Shown: in pieces, positions 1-12,301 of the stretch | Layout of the letters: every line of letters begins with the position of its first letter | Numbering within the stretch: position 1 is the stretch's first letter | Assembly (NCBI RefSeq): GCF_043641665.1 | Contig: NC_092187.1 | Coordinates: 1,681,501-1,745,500, forward strand | Length of the DNA: 64,000 bases | Direction: 5' to 3' | Source of the DNA: Enoplosus armatus | Lineage: Eukaryota; Chordata; Actinopteri; Centrarchiformes; Enoplosidae | Position numbers and translations under genes: made by a program | The notes under the pieces: generated by a model | The model's database searches: none | What the model was told of the DNA's origin: nothing | Seen by the model: only the letters and a program-made list of their open reading frames with translations

Positions 1-1089
1 AATGAGAAAGTGCGCTAACGCTTTGGCTGGGACACGGACTGACATCTGAGAGTGGAGTATTTTACTTGGTAGCCTTTTACTATCAACTCGGTTACTCTCT
101 CCGTGCTGGATCCATATCATTTTAAACTTGCTCCATTTCATTTTCAAGTCAATCTTAGCATTAGGGGTAGCTTCTGTTAGCCTGGCTCAGAGCCTAGCTT
201 AGCCTACAGCTAACACGACCTTGCTTAATGCGTTGCAGTGGTTTGTGCTGACTGTCCCGCGGTTGAAGACGGGTTGACTCTTCTAGAGAGACATGTCCGT
301 CAGTTAGAATAACTTGTCTCTGCTAACGATACCTTAGATGTCATGGGAACTCCAGCTAGCTTCAGTCACAGGTGTGATTGCAGGCCTGTTAGTGTTAGCA
401 CTAGCATAGTCTCGCCAGGGTTGTCCCTGTTCGGCGGCATGAATAGGCTTGCAAGTCCGGTCTGCAGTCACCTCTCCGGTTTTTGATCCTCGAGAGGCCT
501 GCGTGCCTCCTTTACTCCCGCAAACAGGGTTAAGCAATACGCACGTTAGTAATACGCAACTCCATTTTTGCAATGTTAGATTAGATTGGTTTTGACGATT
601 TCTGGCCGCCCCAACCTGCCGAAAGTGAACGGCCTTCACCCAACTGGAATAGGCACAAGTAGTTAATCAGGAATGTGGACAGGTGCTGATGTCAGGTTTG
701 ACATTCGGGACTTAAGGCTTGGTGCGTCGAAGTGAGCATGTTAGGTTTATACTTAGTGCGGATTTGGAGTCCAACAGCTTAGTTCGTATGTATAGCAAGG
801 GAAACCTTCACAGTCTCTTCACAGATAAAGTGTCTTACCAAACAAAATATCTAAGGTAATGACAATTGTATCCAGGGTTAGATAAGACCCTAAAATTTGG
901 TTTTATAAATATCAAATCACTGTCTGCCAAAGCCACATATGATTAGTTTATGTGGAACATGGCTGAAACCAAATGCTTTCTTACTGTACTATCAAATGAA
1001 GCTTCCCCACCCCCATACCAATGCCCATGTTGCTTGGGTTACCAAGCAAGGGGGGCGGTTTGCATTAATCTACAAGTGTATTTTCAATT
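1..1089. other. no gene seen
   Basis: Mixed-composition sequence. The only open frame is a 101-codon minus frame (334-639) without family resemblance. Nothing else was recognised. Confidence 0.6.
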
Positions 1090-1700
1090 AAACCTCCAAA
1101 CTTGATATTCAATTGAACTTATTTGAGGGCCTTGTATTAAAACCATCTCCATCAACTATGAATTGCTTTGTCCAGAGACTCCACCTTGTGGAACTCTATA
1201 GACTACCTTCGACCCTCTAGCTAAAAGGCTTTTTGGCACTTGATCTTGATGCTTTTGGTTTCACTCAGTTTGTGCATAAACCTACTCACTGCAGTGAGTG
1301 GTGACACCCTTGACTTGATTCTAACACGTGGGATAGAGGTTTCCGCTCTGACTGTCTCTCCTGTCACATCTGTGGTGTCACATCATTTTCTTATTGAATT
1401 GGAAGCGACACTGGCCTGTCCTTGTAATGTTGGTGCTGATGTATCCACCACTCGCCACATTGGAGCCTGTGGTCCTGGCTACTTTCACTGCAGCAACAGG
1501 CCCTGTTAAAAATTGTACCAGTGACTTAAACACGACCCTTTCTTGTCTCCTGGATTCAGTTGCACCCATAGTTGGACTGGCTATTGGGAGCACAGGGAGT
1601 TTCCCCAATGGGCCACTTGACCATTGGGGCCAATGCAAACGCAAGATATCCATATTTTCAAATAACTTCAGCCAAAAGTGCTGTCAGCCTCTCTGTCCCA
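1090..1700 (+). mobile_element. LINE fragment (APE-type, L2/Rex-like), endonuclease part
   Basis: The plus-strand frame from 1240 reads GDTLDLILTRGIEVSALTV, then PVTSVVSHHFLIELEATLACP. This is the C-terminal APE endonuclease region of CR1/L2-superfamily LINEs (GHTLDLVLxRG...SDHxLI). The next frame contains LNTTLSCLLDSVAPIV, the linker before the reverse transcriptase. The upstream stretch 1140-1250 (CTTCGACCCTCTAGC, TTTTTGGCACTTGAT) matches the inverse of 11020-11230. The reading frame is broken by stops, and there is no RT here. A decayed 5'-truncated and 3'-truncated copy. Confidence 0.72.
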
Positions 1701-1799
1701 AACAATTACTGTTGGTCTTTACCTGGGCCCTGCCCATTTCCCTTCTTTATTAAGTGGAAGTCTCGCTAACCAGATGTCCACACATCAGAGAAAGGTCAT

Positions 1800-2015
1800 C
1801 ATTGGATATCATGGGATAGGGCAAAAATGCTCTGGCTTGTTTGTATTTCTTTAAACCAATCACATTCGTCTTTTGCAGCGCGAAGCCCAGGATGCGATAA
1901 CGATAACTCGCAGATAGCTAAAGGGGAGGAGAATTCCAACTGAAATAGTCGGCCAATGGCAGACTCATCACAACAGCCTACATCTGGGGAGTCAGACTAG
2001 TTAAGGCGTGACATT
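1800..2015. repeat. dispersed repeat, copy A
   Basis: It shares GGGATAGGG, CCAATCACA, AAGCCCAGGA, CAACAGCCTACATC and CAGACTAG, in order, with 3395-3655. Copy A has an extra insert of about 60 bases in the middle. Noncoding. The family is one I recall from fish but cannot name. Confidence 0.6.
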
Positions 2016-3394
2016 TGGGTTTGGTGGGCCAGTCTGAGCCACACAAGTCCAGGGTAATTTTTCATTCCCAGTCCATCCCTGGTTGCACCTCTTTCTACCA
2101 AAACAAGAAGGTCAAAGAGGTCTACACCCTGGTTTAGAGATGAAACACCTGCTTTTAAGCCGGCCGTCTGTTAGCTGTACACCCTTTATGCCTCGTGATT
2201 GTTTTCTGCAGGAAGTCGGTAATGCAATATTCACATGTTGAATCCCACTTAGTCTCTGTTCTCACCAGTTTTAAGACCGTCTCTCTCTCTCTCTCTCTTG
2301 AAAAAGTTGTCTAAGTTGGTTTTAACTGCTAAAGCAACCATGAAAACGACTTGACTTCACACATATTTCAGATGCAAGAACGGCGTTGTCTAGAGCGAGC
2401 GGTGTAGGGATATAATGAAGCGGAGATGAGAAGTAAGGTGGAAAAACACAATCCAATATACATTATTCCTTTAGGTTGTTCTTTTACTTTGCAATTTCAC
2501 TGAGCATATATGATCCTTTGAAGTCAACACGCCTATTTTTAGCAGTCTAAGATGAGGTGAGCTACTGCACCGCCAACACTACTCCGTTTCTGTGCAAATT
2601 CAGAACATGACAAAGAATAAGGCTAGCAGCACAACTGTTAAGCCAGTTTATGACCAACTATCTATCACCGGACAAGAATGCTGATATTTGATAATTCTGC
2701 AAAACTCCGGATCATGCCCAACGCCAGCGTTTTTTTTTTATTCTGGCTTTCACAATGCTTAACGTATGGTAATTGTTAATACTGTAAAATATATATTATT
2801 ATACACGACACACAAGCTACTTGCTGTACCAACACTAAATGTTAGCATTGGACAATTTTGAGGTGTGAATTTGTTCAATATGGCGCGTGACTCCCAGGGA
2901 TACTGGCCTGTTATGAGTAACACTGAATGATATGGATCCACTCACGCCAATCTATTAATGCGTTCAGCCTGGAATAGAGTCTCCCTTTTGTCTGCAGCTG
3001 TTCACAGCCACACACTTGTGAGACTTTGCTCACAAGTGTGTGGCTAACAGGACGTGTCCGTATATGGCTAATGAGGTCTTTCATTTTTTTATCAATGAAA
3101 AGGCCAACCAACGGCATTGGGAAGTAACCTGACGTTACTAAATCTTGCAGATGGATTACATATTTCTTTGGTGCTCACTCAATAGTTCTGTTGTAAATAA
3201 AAGCCCACGACTCCGGTTGCATACTTAAACCCTGTTTTCTAAAATCGACGTCCGAAACATGAGGCCGAACGCCTTGGCATTTTCAATATTTTACCAAAAA
3301 CACAATCGTTCCCTAACCATAACTAGGTAGGTAATAGCCTAAAGCGAGTCCCACATAGCCAGAACCTATCGCCACAAAGGTCTGGCTCAACCCA
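2016..3394. other. no gene seen; contains a hairpin
   Basis: A short (CT)n at about 2279-2299 and the hairpin at 2998-3050. Otherwise AT-rich without recognised elements. Confidence 0.6.
2998..3050. other. 22-bp hairpin with 6-base loop
   Basis: A perfect 17-bp stem (3006-3022 with 3029-3045) has loop ACTTTG. It is extended by five more pairs (2998-3002 with 3046-3050) past a 3-base bulge on the left arm. It is not part of any repeat I could find in the window. Confidence 0.7.
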
Positions 3395-3655
3395 TTATCA
3401 TTCTGGGATAGGGGGGGGGGGGGAGTCCTCTCACCAATCACAATCATCTTGGGCGGCACTAAGCCCAGGAAACAGCGGCGACGGTGCCCTGGGCAGACTT
3501 ATCCCAACAGCCTACATCCGGTGAGCCAGACTAGCCTAAATCTAACCCCCCCACGTGGGACAAAGGATTCAAACCCCCAGCCTCTGGTGTCAAAGTCCTG
3601 TGCTTCGTACACCCAACCATCCACCCCAACCTGCTACGACTTCAGCGCAGTATAA
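3395..3655. repeat. dispersed repeat, copy B
   Basis: Second copy of the 1.8 kb repeat, in the same orientation: GGGATAGGG running into G13, CCAATCACAATC, AAGCCCAGGA, CCCAACAGCCTACATCCGG, CAGACTAGCC. It continues into ACGTGGGACAAAGGATTCAA, which contains a GATTCAAAC reminiscent of an inverted tRNA B-box. The 68-codon plus frame here has no family resemblance. Confidence 0.6.
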
Positions 3656-3923
3656 GAAAGTCATACCTACTTGCCAGTGAATGTACTTCAGGCAGCAATG
3701 CCCTAAATTTTTTTGCCAGCAGATCAGTAGTATATAAAATATGAACATTGTGTGGGGAAGAGAGATTAAAATAGAGAAAGCACAAAAAAATAAAGAAAAG
3801 AGCCGAAGCATCCAGGAACGTAAGGAATATGACCATAACTTTACTTTGCTGACTTTGGCTGGATAAGTACTTCTGCTACCTGCCTAGTTAAAGCTTGATG
3901 AAGGAAGAGAGTTAATGAACCTG

Positions 3924-3927
<4 letters not shown>

Positions 3928-3974
<47 letters not shown>

Positions 3975-3983
3975 CCTCTCTCT
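3928..3983. repeat. (CT)n microsatellite
   Basis: A near-pure CT tract, with CCTCC interruptions toward the end. Confidence 0.95.
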
Positions 3984-4690
3984 GCTATTCCATTCGCTCT
4001 CTACTTTTCACTGGACATGCGATGAAAGAGTACGAGTCACAAGATTTTGGCCATTACAAAATCTCTCAGGGAATTAAGAAGAAAAAAAAATCCCCTCCTG
4101 GGCAGCCCCCTGAATTGTTGCACAAATTAATCCCCTTTCCCAATTCCATCATTCCACCCCCCCCCCCCCCCCCCCAACCTCACCCCCCAGCTCCGCTTTC
4201 AGAATCGCCCATTTTAATTTCTATTCACCATTGGAAATATCAATGGTGATGAGAGTGGAGAGGAGAGAAGGGCGAGAGAAGTGAATGCGTTATTAATTGC
4301 TCTGATGTGGATTAGATGTGAGCAACCCCTCCAACCCCCTCCTATCCTCCAATCACATTTCAATTAATAACAGTCAGCCAGGCTTCGCCTCAAGATGTGC
4401 TAGCAAGATGATTGGCCTGTCAGTCAGAGCTGCTGCTAGGGAGCATTTGCAATTTGTCACCAGTTCCCTCTTTCCTCCTCTCTTTTTCGCGTGCGCTCAC
4501 TCTTGTTTCTATCCAGTAATCTTTTCCTCCCGCTCCCTCTCTCCCACTCTCCTTCTCCTATCATCTGCCTCTTCACCCAGGTGTTTTTTTTTGTTTTTTT
4601 TTTCTAACCTCAAAATCGCGCCACATTTCATCCATTTATTCATTTTTTCCCCCATGATAGCTTGGTCAGCGTTGAAAACGGCTGTCGACC

Positions 4691-4692
<2 letters not shown>

Positions 4693-4724
<32 letters not shown>
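4693..4724. repeat. (GT)n microsatellite
   Basis: Pure GT, about 16 units. Confidence 0.95.
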
Positions 4725-4727
<3 letters not shown>

Positions 4728-5226
4728 CACGGATCTGCAAAGAGGTTTTCTTCCTGCCCGAGATGGCATGCGGCTTTAAAAACTGTCGTCCTGCGCCACA
4801 TTTCAAATGAGATGGGACACAGCCATTTTCTATTAAGGCCTGCACTCTCACATGATAAACCTGCTACCCAGGACTAGCTTGCCCTGAAATACACACACAC
4901 AACACTCACGCACTTAAGTCACATTTCTATTCTACGTCTCCTCCCCTTGTAGCTATCTTCTTTTGTCATCTGCTGCCGTGTCGTGTGTGTGTTGCAGCAA
5001 ATATGAGGCCTATTGAGGGTACCGCTGCTTTGTTTATTGGCTTTCCGTTTTCATTTTCAACCATCTACAACCATGTATTCCTCATTACTATGTATAAAGC
5101 GCTAGACTTAAAGAATTAAATGATTAGGATCTCTGCCCACCCATGCTGGTTCTTGCTATTCCCTTTTTTTTCTGTCTACATTAAAACAAAACAAAAACAA
5201 AAAGGGTCTTTCCTCTGTCGAAAGAC

Positions 5227-6222
5227 CAGTGTTGGTCAAGTTACCCGAAAGTCATCACATTACTGACGAGCTTACCACTTTCGCCCTGAAATAACTCCAA
5301 AGCCTCCACACCTGCACTTCACAGACTTGCGGTTTAACAAGCAGCCAGCCTGTGTTTTGGAGGTGTTTGCTGACCGTCAGCTAGCTTGTGCTGCTGTCCA
5401 GCACTCTGAGTTAAACCCACTGAGTCCCTGAATGTAGCCTAACCAACGGCTCAGGAGGCACAACAACAAAAAAAAGAAAGAAAGAAGAAGAATTATTGTA
5501 TTCCTCCTTGTGTCCATGTACCAAGCGAAGGCGTCCTGGACCGGAGTGTCCACTGAGCTGAGATATACACCAAGTCCGGTTGAGAACAACCCAAAAGTGT
5601 CAAGTAACAGGGATTACTGGGACATTACTTAACACAGTAATGTGATAACTGACCAACAATGGGCAAGACAACGTTAACCATCAGTGTTGGCAGGTTTTTA
5701 ACTGAAAAAGTAATTTTTGTTAAATTACTCATTACATTATTTTTTGTATTCAACACATGTAGAAATGGAAAATAAGACACTGTGGTTAAAGAAGCGGCCA
5801 CCCTACGGTTTTCAAGGCATTTGCTTACCATCGACATCCGTCTTTTTACGTTAAGCCCCGGTGACTGCAAGCAGCACTCCAGAAGTCACAGCCTCACAGC
5901 GGATTACCAGCTAAAAGGCACAACACGTACATAAGACGACTAACTACTGGGTGGAGCATTTCTTCTCTTTCGGCGGAGGCTAATGGCTCCCCCCCCCCCC
6001 CATCTCCAGCCCCCACACCAAACTAACACGTCCAGGGACAAGTCTCTCGACTGAACACACCGAGACAAAAGGAACATCGCTTGCCCATCTAACTTCCTGC
6101 AAGATAGCAAACAAGCAAATTGAGGGAAGTGGTGGGCGTTACTGGGGCTACTAATTGCAATGTAATTATTGGATTACCAATCATAACCCCTTTGCTGAAT
6201 AATATGTTACTGCCCAACACAA
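5227..6222. mobile_element. possible non-autonomous hAT-like element
   Basis: The left end reads CAGTGTTGGTCAAGTTAC. The right end reads GTTACTGCCCAACAC, so the termini are approximate inverses of the CAGTGTTGG type seen in fish hAT MITEs. A second CAGTGTTGGCAGG with AAAAGTAATTTTTGT follows at about 5680-5720, which may be a nested copy. No transposase frame is present. Target duplication was not resolved. Confidence 0.4.
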
Positions 6223-7628
6223 ATCTGGCTACGGGCCGGACCACAATTTCGTCAGCAGCATTATCTGGCAACAAAGAAGCACGACAGACATGTATTTATA
6301 TGGAAATGTTGCAGATCATCACCTGCAGACAGGTAGTGTTGACAGATGCCTTTAGCCGAACACCACAGGAAGATTGTGTTAGCCTTTGTCCATTTGTTTT
6401 CTGTCTAGTTATCTTTTTTTTTTTTTTCATTCTCTCATTGCTTTTCTCTACATTTGTCTCTTCCTTTTCTTCCAACACAGTATGCTTAATCTCAGAACGG
6501 AGTAATTCCCCCCAGTCTTCCATCTATGATATATAATGCAGAGTGACTGGACACAATCTCCAAAAGAGCATTCAGCAATCATTCATGTTGTGTGTGTGTG
6601 TGTGTGTACGTATGCATGTTCGTCTGACAGAAGGTAAATCATTTTTCTGCCAATATTGGAAATTGCACTACTTGTTATTGAGTCTCCGCAGATGGTTAGG
6701 AAGGCCATCTCCTCCCGCGGTGCTTTGTTTTGTTTGTGCCCCGTCTGATGTTCGCGGGCAGCTCCTGGAGGACTGACGGCAGACTAAACCCGTGCTTCTT
6801 GGCCGGCGGTGTCAGAGGCTCTGACGCACTACGGTGCAGTAAGTTCAGCGCAGATGTGTTAAAAGGAAATCAATGCTTGGTCAGTTTTAGAGAGGGAACG
6901 AGAGCTCTGACGCGACAATCATCGCCATCGTCTTTTATGCCAACGAATGCAAAGTGAGGTCACTGAGCTCTTTGTTCTGCCGCCATCTTCTCTAATGTCT
7001 GAGAAAGGTTTCATGTGTACTTCCGAGCAATCTTCGCAATTTGGTGCGGCTTGGCATTTCGCTGCGTCGTCTGCAAATTGCGCCTGCACATACACAAGCC
7101 TGCTGCACTCAGCTTTTCTGCTGTAATACTACAACCCCAGTCAGCGGCGGCATCCATGCAGCCAGTGAACATTTTTGACATGCAGTTATCCCACCAGACA
7201 CGGTGGGGAAATTGATTTTTCGCAGATCTCAGGATGGAAATGACAAGGAGACAAATCAATTTTTTGTTTCTGTTTATTGGTACAATCGTCTCCGTTTTCA
7301 GTTATGACAGGTGCTGTATGCCGTCTTTGTGGCTGCAGACAATCACGAGAATCTGTTCACAAAAGTCTTGTCTTTATAAATTTACTGCCAAGCCATAAAA
7401 ACAAAAACTGGAGTTGATTGCTCCTGAGAGCAGTTCTATTCAGGGTTGTTTTTTGTTTTTTTTGAAGTAGTACCTTTTCTGTGCACCTCTGTAACAAGCA
7501 TTTTGTACTGAATAGTTTGAAGTGGAAATCTACAATATCTTTCTGCATCGGTGTAGCTAAGCGTCGTTTTTGCAGTAGATTTTCCAGAGTAATGCAAAGA
7601 GGTCTTAAATACACGAATGAATTCATAT
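6223..7628. other. no gene seen
   Basis: A T-run at about 6414-6427 and a short GT tract at about 6588-6608. No exon or element was recognised. Confidence 0.55.
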
Positions 7629-7995
7629 TTAAAGGAGACCTATTATGCTCATTTCCAGCTCTATATTTTCATGTTGTGATTCCACTAGAGCAGCTTTGCA
7701 TGATTCACAGTTCAAAAAAAAAGTCCTGATTTATCTTACTACTGGCCCCTTTGAGCTCCAGTCTCTTAAAGCCCCCCCCCCCCCCCCCCCCCCAAAAGCC
7801 CACTTTCTTCTTCTGATTGGCTGGCCAAGTTCTGGAAGTCTTGGGAAGAATTTCCCAAGGCAAACTGTAAACCTCGTGTTACTGAGCAACGCCGACATAA
7901 ACATAAACATCTCCTCTGTGCCTGGAGCAGAGATACCATATAAGGACATCCGTGCCTGTCTGACATCAGACGGACACGGTGGTTGAAAAAAGTTG
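7629..7995. repeat. possible MITE-like dispersed repeat
   Basis: It starts TTAAAGGAGACCTATTATGC and continues with GAGCTCCAGTCTCTTAAAGC, a C22 run (7772-7793) and CTGATTGGCTGG. The order resembles a common fish repeat as I recall it. The right end is not resolved. Confidence 0.4.
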
Positions 7996-9059
7996 GTAAC
8001 GGAAACTTTGGCAATGTTTAGTATGAATATCCAACGTTGTAGCATTAGGTCTAACGCTGAATCGCCAGTAGCTCCCATCACTCACAAGACCGACAGAAAT
8101 GAAAACATGACGTGATAACCGATAACTGCTCTTTTCTGATTTTTTGTAGCAGCGTTGGCTAACAACTGCTCACGCTCGCTACAAATGTTATTCCTGCATG
8201 TAAACAAACCAGAGCCATCAAACTAAAATGCAACTGGATACAAGTCGACTGAATGAGGTGTAATATCGGCCACAAAAAAAAAATAGCGACAAGGGACAGA
8301 GGCTGGGAGAGAGGAAACAAATCTGAGGGCCAGTTTTTGAAATAACACTCGCAGCCTTATCTTTAAAAGGTGTGGAAATGCTCTGATTGACAAGTCAGAT
8401 GTCCCCTCCAGCTCCCCCGATGGAACAGCAAGCACACAGCCGAGCTTACGGAAGCACGAATGTGAGGAGCAATGAGAAAAGCCTCGGCCTATCTTCTTTT
8501 GGCCGAGTGGCTCTGCTCTCTCTCTCTCTCTCTCTGCTCACTCACCATTCTTTATTAAAAAGAAACACATGTAGTGTTGGAGGCGTCCAAGTATGAAATT
8601 CAATTCTCATCCCCACAAACTGTGTTTTTATTAAAGCCGTTACTATCACGGCAAGCAGGCGGGCCTGGCCGGCTCAGCTCGGCTCGGCTTGGCCGTGCGG
8701 GTACATACTGTACGTGGGAGGGGGAGGGGGACGGAGAGCGTTAGGGAAAGAGAGCGCGGGAAGGAGGACGAGAGACAGAGAGTGGCTGTGAGAAAGAGAG
8801 AGGGTACAGTGTGAGCAAGGCAGCGAAGGACTGGGGCAGGCGACAGCAGGGCGACAGAGGGGCTTAATTTGCCCAAAAGGCAGCTCAGCCTCTTATGCAA
8901 TTTAGCCAGGACGTGCTTGACTTGAGCTTGGGTTAGCACCCCAGCACAGCCCGGTGCACAGAGTCAATTGCACACTGGACATGCAGGGAATTACGTCTTG
9001 TTTGCACTGCGTGTATATTATTTTTCACCTCTGTAATAACATTGTCCTCAATTATGACA
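7996..9059. other. no gene seen; purine-rich block
   Basis: A short TC tract (about 8518-8535) and a G/A-rich block at 8700-8870. No exon was recognised. Confidence 0.55.
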
Positions 9060-9135
9060 TAGCTCAGAATCAGAATCAGAGTCAGAATCAGAAATACTTT
9101 ATTGATCCCCGGGGGGGGGGAAATTGTACAGTACC
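9060..9135. repeat. short dispersed repeat tail with (TCAGAA)n and TTTATTGATCCCC
   Basis: Several TCAGAATCAGAA units are followed by TACTTTATTGATCCCC, a G-run and AAATTG. This is a tail motif I recall as very common in teleost genomes, probably a retroelement 3' end. Only the tail is present. Confidence 0.5.
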
Positions 9136-9529
9136 GGTGCTCCCATTCAAGAGTAGAAAGTAGCATAATTTAGAACTAAAAGTATGTACAAAATATAAAA
9201 ATAAGAAATAAAATAATAAGCTGCTTTGTTCTCACTTTTTCTCAAGTTTTCTGACATTGAGTGATTTGACTGTGGAGGATTTTTTTTTTTTTTTTTTACA
9301 TGAATGTAGAAGAAAAAGAAAATGGTTCTTTAGAGAACTACAAATAGGATCTGTGGAGAAAAGTAAAGAAAGGAAATCATTCTATAATACTGAAATAGTT
9401 CTAACTTTTATGTTGATGTGAAAGACATTTCTGAATTTGTTAAACAGCAGTTCAAATAACTGAATCGCACTTGAAAAGTTTGTGAAATTCATATTCCCCC
9501 ACGAGATTAAACGTAATAGTCAAGTCAAA

Positions 9530-11240
9530 TCAAGCCAGTTTTAGTTATATAGCCAAATTTGGCCTGATAGTCTGTACAGCATATGACACCGCCTATCCTT
9601 CGACCCTCAATTCGGGTAAGAAAAAGTCCAAACTTCTCCAAAAAGAAAACCTTGAATGAGGAAAGAAATGGTAGAAACCTCAGAAAGAGCACAGGACAGA
9701 CAGACATGCAATAGCTGATGTGTGTACCGAATGGACTAACATAGTAAAATTGCAGTATGGACAATCAAAACATATACAAGGAATATGGAAACGGAGGACG
9801 TCGAGCAACATCAGGTTTCGCCAAACAAAGTATGAAGGTATGGATGTGCCTATTCACAATTTTGAACCACAAGGTTTAAGGACATCAGACAAGTATGAAC
9901 AGGCGTGCCCACACCTTAAAGTCTAATCTGACATGGGTAGGGAGCCAATGAAGTGAAGCTAATTGGTGTAATGTGGTTGAATTTTATAGTTTTAGTTAAG
10001 CTCCTAGCTGCAGCATTCTGAACCGCTTGAAGCCTTTTAGTACTAGACTAGACTTGATTATTGATTACTGCCATGTGAGTAATCAATAATCAAGTCTGGA
10101 TAAAACAAAGGCGCGAATTAGGATCTCTGCATCAGCCAAGGACCTGAATTTTTAGCTACGCTGCACGGGTGAAAAAAGGTAATCTTGGTGATTCCTTTAA
10201 TGTGCAGCTCAAAAGAGAGGGTAGGATCAAACGTAACAAGATTACTGGGCGTCAAACTCTAATAAATCACACAGTTGTCGAGAGTTACTATTACTCGATT
10301 AAACTGGTGTCTACGTCGAGCAGGGCCATTGACCAGTATCTCAGTTTTATCAGAATTTAGGATCAGGAAATGAGTTTTTCACAGCAGAGAAGCAGGCCTC
10401 TAATAAGTTGTCAATGATCATCTGCCTTTACAGGCACATACAGCTGAGCATCGTCAGCATTGCAGTGGAAATGATTCCTTGACTGCATATAATTTAGCCG
10501 GGAGGTGAAATGTAAGAGGGAAAAGCAGAGGGCTGAGAACAAAGCCCTGAGGTACTCCATGTTTCTCATCAGAAAAGTTTGATGTAGTATTGTTTTTTAG
10601 GAAACACACTGTATTCTTTCAGATGGGTAGGACTTTAACTGCGTGAGAGCTGGGCTAGAGACTCAAAAGCCGCACTGAGATCCAGTAAAAGAAGCTCCAA
10701 GGTGGAATCCAAATCCATATTTTCACCACTTGAGTACGTCCAGTATCCGTGGAGTGACAGGACCTGCAAAAAAGCAGATGAAAAGGTTCAGAAAGATTAC
10801 ATATTGGCAGAAAGTTGCTGAGACAACTCTTTCCAGTACTTTCGAAAAGAGTGAATAATTATCGACCGAGTCTCTAGCCTTCCAGAGACCCTGGATCAAG
10901 GTGTGGTTTCACAGCAGTCTTAAAGCTAGCGGGGACAGTGCTGGTTGTGAGTGACAAATTAAAAAGATTCAGGATTGTAGGTCCCAGAGATCTTTGAAGT
11001 TCAGCAGGTGGGGTGTCAAGGCATGTCAAGTATCAATAAGTGCCAAAAAGGCTTTACTTAGAGGGTCGAAGGCCTTATTCAGGTGCATACTGATAACACC
11101 AATCTAATTTAAATCTCATCAAAATGAGTAACAAGATCTGAGATAAAACCTCCAAATTCTTGAAAATTGGGAATAAGGGCCAGGTGTCCTATAGAGCTCC
11201 ACAAGGTGGAGTCTGTTGCCCTGGGCAAAGCAATTCATAG
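9530..11240 (-). mobile_element. decayed LINE copy (L2/Rex-like) with APE and RT remnants
   Basis: Read on the minus strand from 11240 downward there is an APE-like part, then PTILNLFNLSLTTSTVPASF (about 10990-10920). RT motif LLLLDLSAAFES follows (about 10705-10664), then GVPQGFVLSPLLF (about 10558-10520) and the catalytic ADDAQLYVPVKADD (about 10458-10415, normally YADDTQLY). Several frameshifts and stops separate these pieces, and the 3' half of APE is missing next to the RT start. The lower end (9530-9960) is a noncoding 3' tail with words common in fish repeats. A perfect 20-bp hairpin sits in the 3' part at 10050-10097. Inactive. Confidence 0.78.
10050..10097. other. perfect 20-bp hairpin within the LINE 3' part
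   Basis: AGACTTGATTATTGATTACT (10050-10069) and its exact inverse (10078-10097) enclose an 8-base loop. It lies within the LINE at 9.5-11.2 kb. Confidence 0.75.
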
Positions 11241-12301
11241 TTTTTAAGCAGAGCAACCTTTTTAAGCATATGTGGTATTTTTGGGATTGGCACATCAGTG
11301 TTTACATTTTCCAATCAAATTCAGTTTACTCCACTTTTTCTTCAATTATATCAATTTTAATCAAAGAAGGTTCATATTCTTTTCTGTCTGTGTAGTTTCA
11401 TTCCTACATTACAACTTGAACAGTTGTGTTTTGAGGCCTGAAATCACAAAAAGAAATCAGAATTGTCAAACACTCAGCCACTGTTAGATCTTTCTGTTAT
11501 GAATCCCCCCCCCTTCTCCTTCCCGACAGTAAATACACAGTCAGGGTCAGTTGACCCAATCTATGCCTCAGAGAAAACAACACATTGTAGCTAAACTATT
11601 CTGACAGGCCTGCCCTTTTTACACATGAAGAAGACGAAGAAGGGAAGGGAGAACGGAGCGCTGGGTGGGTGGGTGTATGGGTTGGGGTTGGTGCTGGAGG
11701 GGGGGTCATCGGGGAACAATGCAAACAAGCGAGGAGGAAGTGAGGGAGGACGGGGAGGAGATAAAGTGAAGAGGCGACGATGGGGGTCACGGAGGGACTC
11801 AAGGAAAACAAGTTGGGGCATGACTGCGAGGCCGGCTGTGTGGCTGGTTGGCTGGCTGATTAGAGAGGAGGCTGTGTCATTGGCTGGCTGAATTCAAGGC
11901 TTGCAGGCTGCATGGCTGACTGACTGGATTTCTGACCAACAGGCTTGCTTGTTGATTTAGTGGCCAGCTGCATGGCGGGCCGGCTTGCCTGACAGGGCGC
12001 TTGACGGGCGTAAAGGTTGGCTGGCTGTCTCTGTGGATGGCTAGTTGGCTGTCTGTGCATTCATTATTCATCCCCTGTATCTGATGATGTGGGTCAAGCT
12101 CAGTTCTAGCCAGCTGGGAGTGCAGACAGGCACTGCAGCGAGCAAGGCCCTTAAGCGAAAGCCTGCAGCAATACAGCACAGGCTGCAGCATCAGCAGAAT
12201 CCTAATATACTGTAGTTTACGAAGCTCCGCTCTTTGTTTGTTTGAACCCAGGAAATATAGAGGCTATATATGCTTAACGTGCTCTGCCAAACGGATTTGG
12301 A
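11241..12301. other. no gene seen
   Basis: It has a G/A-rich block at 11630-11790 whose open frames on both strands are low-complexity, then the GGCT-rich tract. Confidence 0.55.
11825..12055. repeat. degenerate GGCTGGCT-rich tract
   Basis: Many imperfect TGGCTGGCTG / GGCTTGC / GGCTGCATGGCTGAC units over about 230 bases, as in an old decayed tetranucleotide array. Open frames through it are artefacts. Confidence 0.6.

Larger units (their letters stand above)
3656..5226. other. no gene seen; simple repeats
   Basis: It carries the (CT)n and (GT)n arrays, a C19 run (4157-4175) and T-runs. The 153-codon frame at 4318-4779 runs through low-complexity sequence and the GT array. Confidence 0.6.
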
